NCBI GenBank assembly: GCA_002842735.1
Contig: PHEB01000015.1
Location: 1 to 64,000 of the forward strand
Length of the DNA stretch: 64,000 nt
Direction: 5' to 3'
Source of the DNA: Alphaproteobacteria bacterium HGW-Alphaproteobacteria-7
GTDB lineage: Bacteria > Pseudomonadota > Alphaproteobacteria > Sphingomonadales > Sphingomonadaceae
Below, piece by piece: positions 1 to 8,044 of this stretch (position 1 is its first letter; the number at the start of each line of letters is the position of its first letter). Made by a program: the position numbers and the translations under genes. Under the pieces are notes generated by a model, which searched no databases, had not been told where the DNA came from, and saw nothing but the letters and a program-made list of their open reading frames with translations.

Positions 1-479
1 TCACCAACACACCCGCCGTGATGCAATGGCTGGGCGGGGTGCTCGACGATGGGGGCATGGAAAAGCAGCGCGCCCGCGTCGAAAATTGCGCCGCGCGACT
101 TGGCCATTGTTTCTGGGCGATCGAGCGCAAGGCGGACGGAGAGATCCTTGGCTTTTGCGGGCTCAAACGCGCCGATGCGCCCGGGTCGAGCGTCGCTGGC
201 GCGATGGAAGTGGGCTGGCGGCTGCGCGAAGATGCCTGGGGATGCGGCTATGCAAAGGAAGCCGCAATTGCTTCACTCGATATCGGGTTCGGTGAATTCG
301 CGGCGGATGAAATCGTGGCGCTGACAGTTTCTGGTAACACGTCAAGCTGGGGCCTGATGGTGCGGTTGGGAATGCGCCGACGGGCAGAACTGGATTATTC
401 CGATGACCGCTACGATCCGCCGTGGCGCGATGCGATCGTCTATTCGATTGACCGGCCAACCTGGGAGAACGCCGCATGA
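1..479 (+). CDS. GNAT family N-acetyltransferase (5' end outside window)
   Basis: The reading frame is open from the first base and the codons before the GTG at 18 (T-N-T-P-A-V) fit the usual family text, so the true start lies upstream and this is the C-terminal part of a RimJ/RimL-type acetyltransferase of about 160 visible residues. The acetyl-CoA pyrophosphate-binding signature (R-E-D-A-W-G-C-G-Y-A) is at about 225-265, followed by the usual helix and the beta strand that ends in N-T-S-S. Such enzymes acetylate protein N-termini or small amines; the substrate cannot be told from sequence. The stop codon overlaps the start of the carbonic-anhydrase-like gene (ATGA), so the two are probably co-translated. 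Confidence 0.85.
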   Translation, partial: TNTPAVMQWLGGVLDDGGMEKQRARVENCAARLGHCFWAIERKADGEILGFCGLKRADAPGSSVAGAMEVGWRLREDAWGCGYAKEAAIASLDIGFGEFAADEIVALTVSGNTSSWGLMVRLGMRRRAELDYSDDRYDPPWRDAIVYSIDRPTWENAA

Positions 480-1045
480 GCCTGAACCGACCCGGTGTGA
501 ATATCATCCCCATCCATGGCAAGACCCCGCGCATCCACGCCACCGCCTTTATCGCGCCCGGTTGCACGATCATCGGCGATGTCGAAATCGGCGCGGGATC
601 GTCGATCTGGTATAATTGCGTGCTGCGCGCCGATGTCAGCCGGATCGTGATTGGTGAACGCAGCAATGTGCAGGATGGATCAGTGCTCCACTGCGACCCG
701 CCGCGCCCGGGCGATCCCGAAGGCAGCCCGCTAATCATCGGCGACGATGTGCTGATCGGCCACATGGCGATGGTGCACGGCTGCACGATCGAAAGCCGCG
801 GTTTCGTCGGCCTTGGCGCGATTGCGATGAACAAGGCGGTGATCGGTGCGGACGCGATGCTGGCAGCGGGCGCGATGCTGACAGAGGGCAAGGTGATAGC
901 CCCGCGTGAGCTGTGGGGCGGCCGCCCGGCGCGCAAGATGCGCGATCTGGATGAGGCGGCGATCATGGGAATGCGGATCGGCACCGCGCATTATGCCGAA
1001 AATGCAAAACACCACGCCGCAGCGGTGGCGGCGGCGCTGACATAA
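476..1045 (+). CDS. Gamma-class carbonic anhydrase family protein
   Basis: A 189-residue protein of the left-handed beta-helix (hexapeptide repeat) family that includes PaaY, YrdA and the Cam-type carbonic anhydrases. Hexapeptide turns run from about residue 20 to 140. His72, His96 and His101 have the spacing expected of the three zinc ligands (the last two five apart), so metal binding is likely. It lacks the acidic loop of Cam, which is normal for this branch. The enzyme may hydrate CO2 in the cytoplasm, but many members have no demonstrated activity. It overlaps the acetyltransferase stop by four bases and is followed 9 bp later by a DUF167 gene, forming a small operon. Confidence 0.9.
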   Translation: MSLNRPGVNIIPIHGKTPRIHATAFIAPGCTIIGDVEIGAGSSIWYNCVLRADVSRIVIGERSNVQDGSVLHCDPPRPGDPEGSPLIIGDDVLIGHMAMVHGCTIESRGFVGLGAIAMNKAVIGADAMLAAGAMLTEGKVIAPRELWGGRPARKMRDLDEAAIMGMRIGTAHYAENAKHHAAAVAAALT

Positions 1046-1054
1046 GCGGGGATC

Positions 1055-1336
1055 ATGGCGCGGCCCAAGCCCGATTTCCCGCCCGTCGCAGCGCTGTTGG
1101 CGCTGGCCGATGATCGGCGGCGATTGGCGTTGAGGGTTACGCCGGGCGCGCGCAGCGAGCAGATTGCGCTGGGCGAGGGCGCGGTGCTGATCAAGGTTCG
1201 GGCCAAGGCGCATGATGGTGAGGCCAACGCCGCGGTACTGGCGATGCTGGCGCGCGCGCTGGGCATCCCCCCGTCAAAACTGCACCTGCTGCGCGGCGCG
1301 ACCGGGCGCGACAAGCTGGTACAGATCGACGCTTGA
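1055..1336 (+). CDS. DUF167 (YggU) family protein
   Basis: A 93-residue protein matching the DUF167/YggU family: the central stretch L-R-V-T-P-G-A-R is the family core, followed by the conserved K-V-R-A ... D-G-x-A-N-A and a C-terminal G-x-x-x-R-x-K segment. The family is small, soluble and widely conserved, with no firm biochemical role. The start ATG follows GGGGATC by a few bases, and the gene continues the acetyltransferase and carbonic anhydrase operon. It ends 16 bp before the stop of the oppositely oriented SulP gene. Confidence 0.88.
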   Translation: MARPKPDFPPVAALLALADDRRRLALRVTPGARSEQIALGEGAVLIKVRAKAHDGEANAAVLAMLARALGIPPSKLHLLRGATGRDKLVQIDA

Positions 1337-1352
1337 TATCAGCGCGCTGGTA

Positions 1353-2615
1353 TTAACGCTCTGGCCCGCTCCACGCGCCCGGTTTTGCACCCGCATCGCG
1401 CAGCCGCAGCGCAAGGCCCAGCACCACCCCGACCCCGATGGCAATGGTGAGATCAGCCACCACGGTCAGCACCATGGTGAGCACCAGCAACCCGCGTTTG
1501 GACAGCGGCGTGTCCCAATATCCGCGCCACTTGTGCGGCTCGCTCATGTTCCACGCGGTTATCAGCAGCAGCGCGGACAGTGCCGGCATCATCAGATAGC
1601 CCGCCAGCGGGGCGGCCACCACCATGATGATCAGGATGATAAGGGCGTGCAATACGCCGGCTACCGGGGTCTTGCCCCCGGCGCGCACATTGGTGGCGGT
1701 GCGCGCGAGCGCTCCGGTGGCGGGCATCCCGCCGAACAGGCCGGAACCCAGATTGGCCCAGCCCTGCGCAGAAACTTCGGCATTCGGGCGATGCTGCCCG
1801 CCCATCATGCGATCCGCGACTATTGCCGACAGCAGCGATTCAACCGCTGCAAGGAACGCGATCACCATTGCCGATGGCAGCAGCTCGATCAGCCGCGCCG
1901 CACTGATATCGGGCAGGCTGGGGAACGGCAGACCGCTGGGCAATGCGCCATAGCGCGACCCGATGCTATCGACCGGCCACTGCGCCAGCGCCGCGATTGC
2001 AGAAATCGCCGCGATGGCGACGATCAGGCCGGGCAGGCGCGGGAACTTCCACCGCAGCACAATAATCAACCCCAGCGCCCCTGCACCGGCGGCCAGCGCA
2101 TAGGGGTTCAACTGATCACGCGCCGCCCAAAGGGCGGGGATTTTTTCGAGGAAATCGGCGGGCATCGCGGTCAGGCCAAGGCCGAAGAAATCGTTGAGCT
2201 GGCTCGTCGCGATGACGATCGCGATACCGATGGTGAAGCCGTTGATCACGGCTTCGGGCACATAGGTGATCAGATTGCCGAGCCGCAGCCAGCCGGCGAT
2301 GATCAGGATCATGCCTGCCATGATGGTCGCCAGCACCAGCCCATCATACCCATGTTCGGCAATCACCCCGAACACCACCACGATGAACGCGCCGGTCGGC
2401 CCGCCAATCTGCACCCGGCTGCCGCCCAGCAGCGAAATCAGCAACCCGCCGATGACGGCGGTAATCAGCCCCTTGGCCGGATCGGCGCCCGATGCGATCG
2501 CGATGGCGATGCTGAGCGGCAGTGCGACCATCGCGACAGTCACGCCAGCGACCAGATCGGCGAGGAACAACGAAGGGCTGTAATCCTTCATTGTGGTCAG
2601 TATTTTTGGTTGCAT
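1353..2615 (-). CDS. SulP family inorganic anion transporter lacking a STAS domain
   Basis: An integral membrane protein of about 420 residues with ten or more hydrophobic helices. The N-terminal signature (L-A-D-L-V-A-G-V-T-V-A-M-V-A-L-P-L-S) and the later G-G-x-x-x-Q-I-G-G-P-T-G-A segment are typical of SulP (SLC26-like) carriers of sulfate, bicarbonate or dicarboxylates. The sequence stops just after the last membrane segments, so the cytoplasmic STAS domain usual in the family is missing. The frame continues upstream to a GTG at 2717, but homology begins near the ATGs at 2615 and 2591; neither has a clear ribosome site, so the start is uncertain. The substrate cannot be assigned; bicarbonate would suit the nearby carbonic anhydrase, which is only a guess. 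Confidence 0.88.
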   Translation of the reverse strand: MQPKILTTMKDYSPSLFLADLVAGVTVAMVALPLSIAIAIASGADPAKGLITAVIGGLLISLLGGSRVQIGGPTGAFIVVVFGVIAEHGYDGLVLATIMAGMILIIAGWLRLGNLITYVPEAVINGFTIGIAIVIATSQLNDFFGLGLTAMPADFLEKIPALWAARDQLNPYALAAGAGALGLIIVLRWKFPRLPGLIVAIAAISAIAALAQWPVDSIGSRYGALPSGLPFPSLPDISAARLIELLPSAMVIAFLAAVESLLSAIVADRMMGGQHRPNAEVSAQGWANLGSGLFGGMPATGALARTATNVRAGGKTPVAGVLHALIILIIMVVAAPLAGYLMMPALSALLLITAWNMSEPHKWRGYWDTPLSKRGLLVLTMVLTVVADLTIAIGVGVVLGLALRLRDAGAKPGAWSGPER

Positions 2616-2812
2616 GAAAGCAGCCGCTACGCCGCGATTGGCGACGATGCAATCCTTGATTGGTGGGGACGCAGCCCGCTTCGCAAAGTCGCGCGGCGCG
2701 ACTTGTGCACTGAACACCGGGATGCGCCATATTCATTGCAATGCCATATGTTTGCGGTAAATCCACCGCACGGCGTGCTGACTATCAGCCGCGCCAACAA
2801 GGAACCGCTTTT

Positions 2813-3130
2813 ATGAAGTTCATTCCGTTTGCCGCGCTCGGCCTTGCTGCCGCTGCCGTGACTGCCCCGGCCTTCGCCGCTGAAGATGATGCGGCGACCA
2901 CTACCACCACCGTTGCTGCGGCGTTCACGGTCGATATGCCGATCGAAGCGCTGATGGCTGATGAGCGCGCCAAGGCGGCGGTGCTCACGACCCTTCCTGA
3001 TCTTGATCAGCATCCGGCCTATGAACAGTTCAAGGCGATGAGCCTGACCGCGGTCGCGCCGTTCTCGCAAGGGATGATTACCGAGGAAGTGCTGGCGAAA
3101 ATCGCCGCTGACCTCGCCGCCATTCAGTAA
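2813..3130 (+). CDS. Small secreted hypothetical protein
   Basis: A 105-residue protein with a clear Sec signal peptide: K at position 2, a hydrophobic Ala/Leu core, and A-F-A at residues 20-22 as the probable signal peptidase I site. The mature part opens with an acidic and Thr-rich linker, then a helical region (E-A-L-M-A-D-E-R-A-K-A-A-V) that ends at the stop. AAGGAA at 2799-2804, eight bases before the ATG, decides the start; the longer frame from 2741 is not needed. I do not recognise a named family. It is probably periplasmic and faces the clpA gene across a hairpin. Confidence 0.75.
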   Translation: MKFIPFAALGLAAAAVTAPAFAAEDDAATTTTTVAAAFTVDMPIEALMADERAKAAVLTTLPDLDQHPAYEQFKAMSLTAVAPFSQGMITEEVLAKIAADLAAIQ

Positions 3131-3142
3131 GCCGACTGCCGC

Positions 3143-3173
3143 CCACCCCTTTCTTTTTCAAAGAAGGGGGTGG
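3143..3173. terminator. Bidirectional terminator-like hairpin
   Basis: An inverted repeat with a 13-bp stem (3143-3155 against 3161-3173, one G-T pair) and a five-base loop lies between the converging stops of the small secreted protein and clpA. The inner half of the stem is A/T-rich, so either strand would give a run of U within the hairpin. It probably ends transcription from both sides. Confidence 0.7.
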
Positions 3174-3193
3174 AGCAGTTGTGCGGGCGGGCC

Positions 3194-5548
3194 TCAGCCC
3201 TCTCCCGCCTCAGACGCGGGCTTTTTCGCGGGGGCCTTCTTTTTCGCAGCGGGCTTTCTGACTGCTTTCATCTTCGGCGGGGCCGGGGTGATTTCAAAGG
3301 TCGGCTTGCCGTCCTTGACGCTGACCTGCACCTCGCCGCCGTCGGACAATTTGCCGAACAGCAGTTCTTCGGCAAGCGGTTGTTTGATCTTGTCCTGGAT
3401 CAACCGGCTCATCGGGCGCGCGCCGTACAGCTTGTCATAGCCCTTGTCGCCCAGCCAGCTGCGCGCTTCGCTGTCAAACTGGATGTGGACGTTCTGTTCG
3501 GCCAGCTGCAATTCCAGCTCAAGGATGAACTTGTCCACCACCCGCGCCACTGTTGACCGGCCAAGGTAGGCGAACGGCACAATCGCATCGAGCCGGTTGC
3601 GGAATTCCGGGGTGAACATCTTGTTCACCGCCTCGGTTCCGGCGTCTTCTTTCGACACGTCGCCAAACCCGATCCCGCTGCGCGCCATGTCGGATGCGCC
3701 CGCATTGGTGGTCATGATCAGCACGACATTGCGGAAATCCACGGTCTTGCCGTGGTGATCGGTCAGGCGGCCATTATCCATCACCTGCAACAGGATGTTG
3801 AACAGATCGGGGTGCGCTTTTTCGATTTCGTCGAGCAGCAGCACGCAATGCGGGTTCTGGTCGATCGCATCGGTCAAAAGGCCGCCCTGATCATAACCGA
3901 CATAGCCCGGAGGCGCGCCGATCAGCCGCGAAACGCTATGGCGTTCCATATATTCGGACATGTCGAAGCGTTTCAGCTCGATCCCCATGATGCTGGCAAG
4001 CTGGCGCGCAACTTCGGTCTTGCCCACCCCGGTGGGGCCGGAAAACAGGAAGCTGCCAATCGGCTTGTCCGGATCGCGCAGCCCTGCGCGGCTCAGCTTC
4101 ATCGCGGTCGACAGCCGCTTGATCGCTTCGTCCTGCCCGAACACCACGTGTTTCAGATCGCGTTCGAGGTTTTCGAGCGCTTTCTTGTCGTCCTTGCTCA
4201 CTGATTTGGGCGGGATGCGCGCCATGGTCGCGATCACCGCTTCGATTTCCTTGGCGGTGATGGTCTTCTTGCGGCGGCTGGGGGGCACCAGCATCTGCAT
4301 CGCGCCAACCTCGTCGATCACGTCGATCGCCTTGTCGGGCAATTTGCGGTCATTGATGTAGCGTGCTGACAGTTCCACCGCAGTCTTGATCGCATCGGGG
4401 GTGTATTTCACCTTGTGGTGATCTTCGAAGGCGCTGCGAAGGCCTTTCAGAATCTTGATCGTATCCTCAACCGTCGGTTCGTTCACGTCGATCTTCTGGA
4501 ACCGGCGCAGCAGCGCGCGATCCTTTTCGAAGTGGTTGCGAAACTCCTTGTAGGTGGTCGAACCGATGCAGCGGATCGCGCCGCTCGACAAGGCGGGCTT
4601 GAGCAAGTTGGACGCATCCATCGCCCCGCCGCTGGTTGCGCCCGCGCCGATCACGGTGTGGATTTCGTCGATGAACAGCACCGCGTTCGGCATTGCTTCC
4701 AATTCGGTGACGACCTGTTTCAGCCGTTCTTCGAAATCGCCGCGATAGCGCGTGCCTGCCAGCAATGCGCCCATGTCGAGCGAATAGATCACCGCTTCGG
4801 CCAGCACTTCGGGCACATCGCCTTCGATGATCTTGCGCGCCAGCCCTTCGGCAATCGCGGTTTTGCCGACGCCGGGATCGCCGACATAGAGCGGGTTGTT
4901 TTTTGACCGGCGGCACAGGATCTGGATCGTGCGGTCAACTTCCGGCCCGCGCCCGATCAGCGGATCGATCTTGCCGCTTTCCGCCTTGGCGTTAAGGTTG
5001 ACGGTGAACTGGTCGAGCGCGGTTTCTTTCTTGTTGCCGCCTTCTTTGGTCTGCGCCGGCTCGTCGGGCTTGTCAGCGCCAGCCACGTTCTTGGTTTCGA
5101 TCTGGCGGCCACCCTTGCCGATTCCGTGGCTGATATAGCTGACCGCATCGAGCCGGCTCATATCCTGCTGCTGGAGGAAATAGACCGCGTAGCTATCGCG
5201 TTCGGAAAACAGCGCAACCAGCACGTTGGCACCGGTAACGGTATCCTTGCCCGAAGATTGCACGTGCAGGATCGCTCGCTGGATCACCCGCTGGAACCCG
5301 GCAGTGGGCTGCGGATCGGCCCCATCTTCTGTTTTAAGAGACTGATATTCCTGATCAAGATACTGCTTCACCACCTCACCCAGCTCGGCCAGATCGACCC
5401 CGCAGGCGGCCATCACCTGGGCGGCATCCTCATCATCGATCAACGCCAGCAGCAGGTGTTCGAGCGTGGCATATTCGTGCCGCCGGTCAGACGCATTGCC
5501 GAGCGCGTTGTGCAGCGTGCGTTCGAGGTTCTGGGCGAAGCTGGGCAT
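3194..5548 (-). CDS. clpA: ATP-dependent Clp protease ATP-binding subunit ClpA
   Basis: A 784-residue AAA+ unfoldase that feeds substrates to ClpP. It has the Clp N-domain (about 1-145), a first ATPase module with Walker A G-D-P-G-V-G-K-T near residue 223 and Walker B F-I-D-E, and a second module with G-P-T-G-V-G-K-T and L-L-D-E-I-E-K. The S-G-I-G-F loop near residue 620 is the ClpP-docking motif, and the absence of the long middle coiled coil separates it from ClpB and ClpC. The C-terminus ends in a Lys/Ala-rich tail (K-K-K-A-P-A-K-K), a common extension in this group. No clpS is adjacent in the window. Confidence 0.97.
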   Translation of the reverse strand: MPSFAQNLERTLHNALGNASDRRHEYATLEHLLLALIDDEDAAQVMAACGVDLAELGEVVKQYLDQEYQSLKTEDGADPQPTAGFQRVIQRAILHVQSSGKDTVTGANVLVALFSERDSYAVYFLQQQDMSRLDAVSYISHGIGKGGRQIETKNVAGADKPDEPAQTKEGGNKKETALDQFTVNLNAKAESGKIDPLIGRGPEVDRTIQILCRRSKNNPLYVGDPGVGKTAIAEGLARKIIEGDVPEVLAEAVIYSLDMGALLAGTRYRGDFEERLKQVVTELEAMPNAVLFIDEIHTVIGAGATSGGAMDASNLLKPALSSGAIRCIGSTTYKEFRNHFEKDRALLRRFQKIDVNEPTVEDTIKILKGLRSAFEDHHKVKYTPDAIKTAVELSARYINDRKLPDKAIDVIDEVGAMQMLVPPSRRKKTITAKEIEAVIATMARIPPKSVSKDDKKALENLERDLKHVVFGQDEAIKRLSTAMKLSRAGLRDPDKPIGSFLFSGPTGVGKTEVARQLASIMGIELKRFDMSEYMERHSVSRLIGAPPGYVGYDQGGLLTDAIDQNPHCVLLLDEIEKAHPDLFNILLQVMDNGRLTDHHGKTVDFRNVVLIMTTNAGASDMARSGIGFGDVSKEDAGTEAVNKMFTPEFRNRLDAIVPFAYLGRSTVARVVDKFILELELQLAEQNVHIQFDSEARSWLGDKGYDKLYGARPMSRLIQDKIKQPLAEELLFGKLSDGGEVQVSVKDGKPTFEITPAPPKMKAVRKPAAKKKAPAKKPASEAGEG

Positions 5549-5681
5549 GGGAGCGGCCTTTTTCAGCGGGCGGTAAGTGCTCGTGGCGAACGAGCGGGGA
5601 AAGCCATTTGCGCATCATATGGGATCGCGCGATAAAATTGCGAATCCGTTACCGCGAAGGCGAGGGAGGGCGCGCGGCAGA

Positions 5682-5885
5682 TCATCCGCCGCCCTTTGCG
5701 AACAGCGCATCGGCGGCGGCGCGGTGCGCGGCGGCCTTATCACGGTGGGCAATCACGCGTGCGATTTCCGCTTCAAGCTGCGTGATACGGGTCGCCAATT
5801 CAGCTTGGGAATAGGGCGCAAGATCCTCCGCCGCAAGGCGGGCGGCCGCGTCTCCTTTGGGTCTTGGCAGATCGGGTTCTTCCAT
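5682..5885 (-). CDS. DUF1192 family small protein
   Basis: A 67-residue protein that matches DUF1192, a small alphaproteobacterial family: L-A-A-E-D-L with P-Y-S, then E-L-x-x-R-I-x-x-L-E-A-E-I-x-R as a short coiled coil, then A-A-D-A-L-F near the end. The ATG at 5885 is preferred over the TTG at 5903 because the family begins M-x-x-D/E-x-x-P. The function is unknown. It is transcribed away from the quinone oxidoreductase gene and towards clpA. Confidence 0.8.
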   Translation of the reverse strand: MEEPDLPRPKGDAAARLAAEDLAPYSQAELATRITQLEAEIARVIAHRDKAAAHRAAADALFAKGGG

Positions 5886-5987
5886 CAGGATGCAGCATCG
5901 CAAGCCAAGCGGGTTGCTGTCAATCCGAGAGACGGTTATTGGCGCGCATCAAGTGATTAACGAAGCTGGATCAGGGGGATTTTGGTA

Positions 5988-7010
5988 ATGATCGCAGGCA
6001 ATGGCGCGGAACTGCCCGAAAACATGGCTGCGATCGGGTTCGATGCGCCCGGCGGGCCGGATGTGCTGCGGATCGAAACCGCCCCCCTGCCGCGCCTGCG
6101 CCCCGATGATGTGCTGATCCGGGTCGCCTATGCCGGGGTCAACCGCCCCGATTGCCTGCAACGCGCCGGTGCCTACCCGCCGCCGCCGGGGGCATCGCCG
6201 CTGCTGGGGCTTGAGGTTGCGGGCGAAGTGGTGGCGGTCGGCTCAGAGGCTCCGCGTGAAATGATCGGGCAATATGTCGCCGCGTTGACGCTGGGCGGCG
6301 GCTACGCCGAATATTGCGCCGCGCATTGGCAGCACTGCCTGCCCGTGCCCGAAGGGATGCTGCTGGCCGAAGCCGCGGCGCTGCCCGAAACGCTGTTCAC
6401 CGTGTGGCACAATCTGTTCGAACGCGGGCTGGCGCGCGATGGTGAGCGGGTGCTGGTGCATGGTGGCACTTCGGGCATCGGGACAATGGCGATCATGCTC
6501 GCCAAGGCGTTCGGCATGGAGGTGATCGTGACCTGCGGGGACGCGGCCAAATGCGCCGCCGCCCGCCGGATTGGCGCAGACCTCGCGATCAATTACCGCG
6601 AGACGGATTTTGTCGAGGCCATCGCTGCGTATACCGGCGGCAAGGGCGTCAACATCGTGCTCGACATGGTGTCGGGCGATTATGTCGCGCGCAACTGCAA
6701 ATGCCTTGCCGAAGATGGCCGTCACGTTACCATCGCGCTGCTGGGCGGCGCCAAGGCCGATCTCAATATGGCGACGGTGATGATGCGGCGGCTGACGCTG
6801 ACCGGATCGACGCTGCGCCCGCGTTCCGATGCTTTCAAAGCCGCGCTGGCGGATGAAATCGCCGACAATGCCTGGCCGCTGTTCGCGAGCGGAGAGCTTT
6901 CTCCGGTGATGGACATGACCTTCCCCCTGACCGAAGCTGCCGCCGCCCATGCGCGGATGGAAGCAGGCGCGCATATCGGCAAGATCGTGCTGGAAGTGGC
7001 GGGTGGGTAG
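5988..7010 (+). CDS. NAD(P)H quinone oxidoreductase, PIG3/zeta-crystallin-like (MDR superfamily)
   Basis: A 340-residue medium-chain dehydrogenase/reductase without structural zinc ligands. The N-terminal half has the family text V-A-Y-A-G-V-N-R-P-D followed by R-x-G-x-Y-P-P-P-P-G, which is specific to the PIG3 quinone oxidoreductase branch. The Rossmann motif is H-G-G-T-S-G-I-G near residue 155. It should reduce quinones one electron at a time with NADPH. AGGGGGA at 5973-5979, nine bases upstream, selects the ATG at 5988 over the TTG at 5982. It is divergent from the DUF1192 gene. Confidence 0.92.
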   Translation: MIAGNGAELPENMAAIGFDAPGGPDVLRIETAPLPRLRPDDVLIRVAYAGVNRPDCLQRAGAYPPPPGASPLLGLEVAGEVVAVGSEAPREMIGQYVAALTLGGGYAEYCAAHWQHCLPVPEGMLLAEAAALPETLFTVWHNLFERGLARDGERVLVHGGTSGIGTMAIMLAKAFGMEVIVTCGDAAKCAAARRIGADLAINYRETDFVEAIAAYTGGKGVNIVLDMVSGDYVARNCKCLAEDGRHVTIALLGGAKADLNMATVMMRRLTLTGSTLRPRSDAFKAALADEIADNAWPLFASGELSPVMDMTFPLTEAAAAHARMEAGAHIGKIVLEVAGG

Positions 7011-7132
7011 GTGTGGCTCGCTTGAGCCTCTCGTAAGAAACTGACTCCAAACCGTCACGCGTCTGCGCGACGCTTGTAACATTCCGCTGTTATGTCTGCG
7101 TCTGACCACGACGTGACACGCAGGGAATTACC

Positions 7133-8044
7133 ATGACCGGTGCCGATCTGTCCGATCTGATCAGCGACAACATCACCAGCCTGCCGCTGTCCGCGCCGCG
7201 TACGCCGGAGCCCGCCGGTGGTGATCGGCGCAGCTTTCGCACCATCTGGATCAGCGACGTGCATCTCGGCACCAAGGGCTGCAATGCCGATATGCTGATC
7301 GACTTCCTCGACAATACCGACAGCGATCTGATGTATCTGGTCGGCGACATCATCGATGGCTGGCGGCTGAAGAAGAAATTCTACTGGCCCGCCGCGCATA
7401 ACGACATCGTCTGGCGCATTCTGAAGCGGGCCAAGCGCGATACCCGCATCATCTACATCCCCGGCAATCATGACGAAATGTTCCGGCAGTTCACCGGGTT
7501 GAACTTTGGCGGGATCGAAATTCGCCGCGCCGCCTTTCACGATACCGCCGATGGACGGCGGCTGATGGTGCTGCACGGCGATGAATTCGATGCGGTGATG
7601 CTGTCGCACCGCTGGCTCGCGTTTGTCGGTGACAATGCCTACCACCTGATGATGAGGCTGAATGTCGCGGTCAACGCGGTGCGGCGCTGGCTGGGCAAGC
7701 CCTATTGGTCGCTGTCGAAAGCGGCCAAGCACAAGGTCAAGAACGCGGTCGAGTTCATCGGCAAATACGAAGAAGTCGTCGCCCGCGCCGCCGGGGAACG
7801 CGGGGTTGACGGGGTGGTGTGCGGCCATATCCACACCGCCGAATTCCGCACCTTCGATCACGATGGCCGCCAGATCGAATACTGGAATGATGGCGATTGG
7901 GTGGAAGGCTGCAACGCGCTGGTCGAACATCACGATGGGCGGATGGAAATCCTCCACTGGCCTGATGAGATCAAGCGCCGCGAGGCCGAGCAGGTTCCGG
8001 CCGCGCCCGCCGATCCGGCCCGTGCGACGCGCGAGGCGGCGTGA
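7133..8044 (+). CDS. Calcineurin-like metallophosphoesterase, LpxH-like
   Basis: A 303-residue metallophosphoesterase with all metal motifs in order: S-D-V-H-L-G, G-D-I-I-D-G, G-N-H-D-E, H-G-D-E-F-D and C-G-H-I-H-T. Databases usually name this branch UDP-2,3-diacylglucosamine diphosphatase, but it differs from enterobacterial LpxH (a 35-residue N-terminal extension and a longer middle), and alphaproteobacteria normally use LpxI for that lipid A step. Its stop overlaps the GTG start of a GT4 glycosyltransferase by four bases, a tight coupling that suggests both act in one glycolipid or cell-surface pathway. The exact substrate is unknown. Confidence 0.88.
   Translation: MTGADLSDLISDNITSLPLSAPRTPEPAGGDRRSFRTIWISDVHLGTKGCNADMLIDFLDNTDSDLMYLVGDIIDGWRLKKKFYWPAAHNDIVWRILKRAKRDTRIIYIPGNHDEMFRQFTGLNFGGIEIRRAAFHDTADGRRLMVLHGDEFDAVMLSHRWLAFVGDNAYHLMMRLNVAVNAVRRWLGKPYWSLSKAAKHKVKNAVEFIGKYEEVVARAAGERGVDGVVCGHIHTAEFRTFDHDGRQIEYWNDGDWVEGCNALVEHHDGRMEILHWPDEIKRREAEQVPAAPADPARATREAA

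Noticed and set aside
1336-1353. Inverted repeat between the DUF167 and SulP stops as terminator
   Set aside because: The best pairing leaves only a two-base loop and has no T-run, so it is too weak to call.
1212-2816. 534-codon plus-strand frame over the SulP gene
   Set aside because: Gln/Arg/His-rich shadow of a GC-rich gene on the other strand; the minus-strand product has clear SulP motifs.
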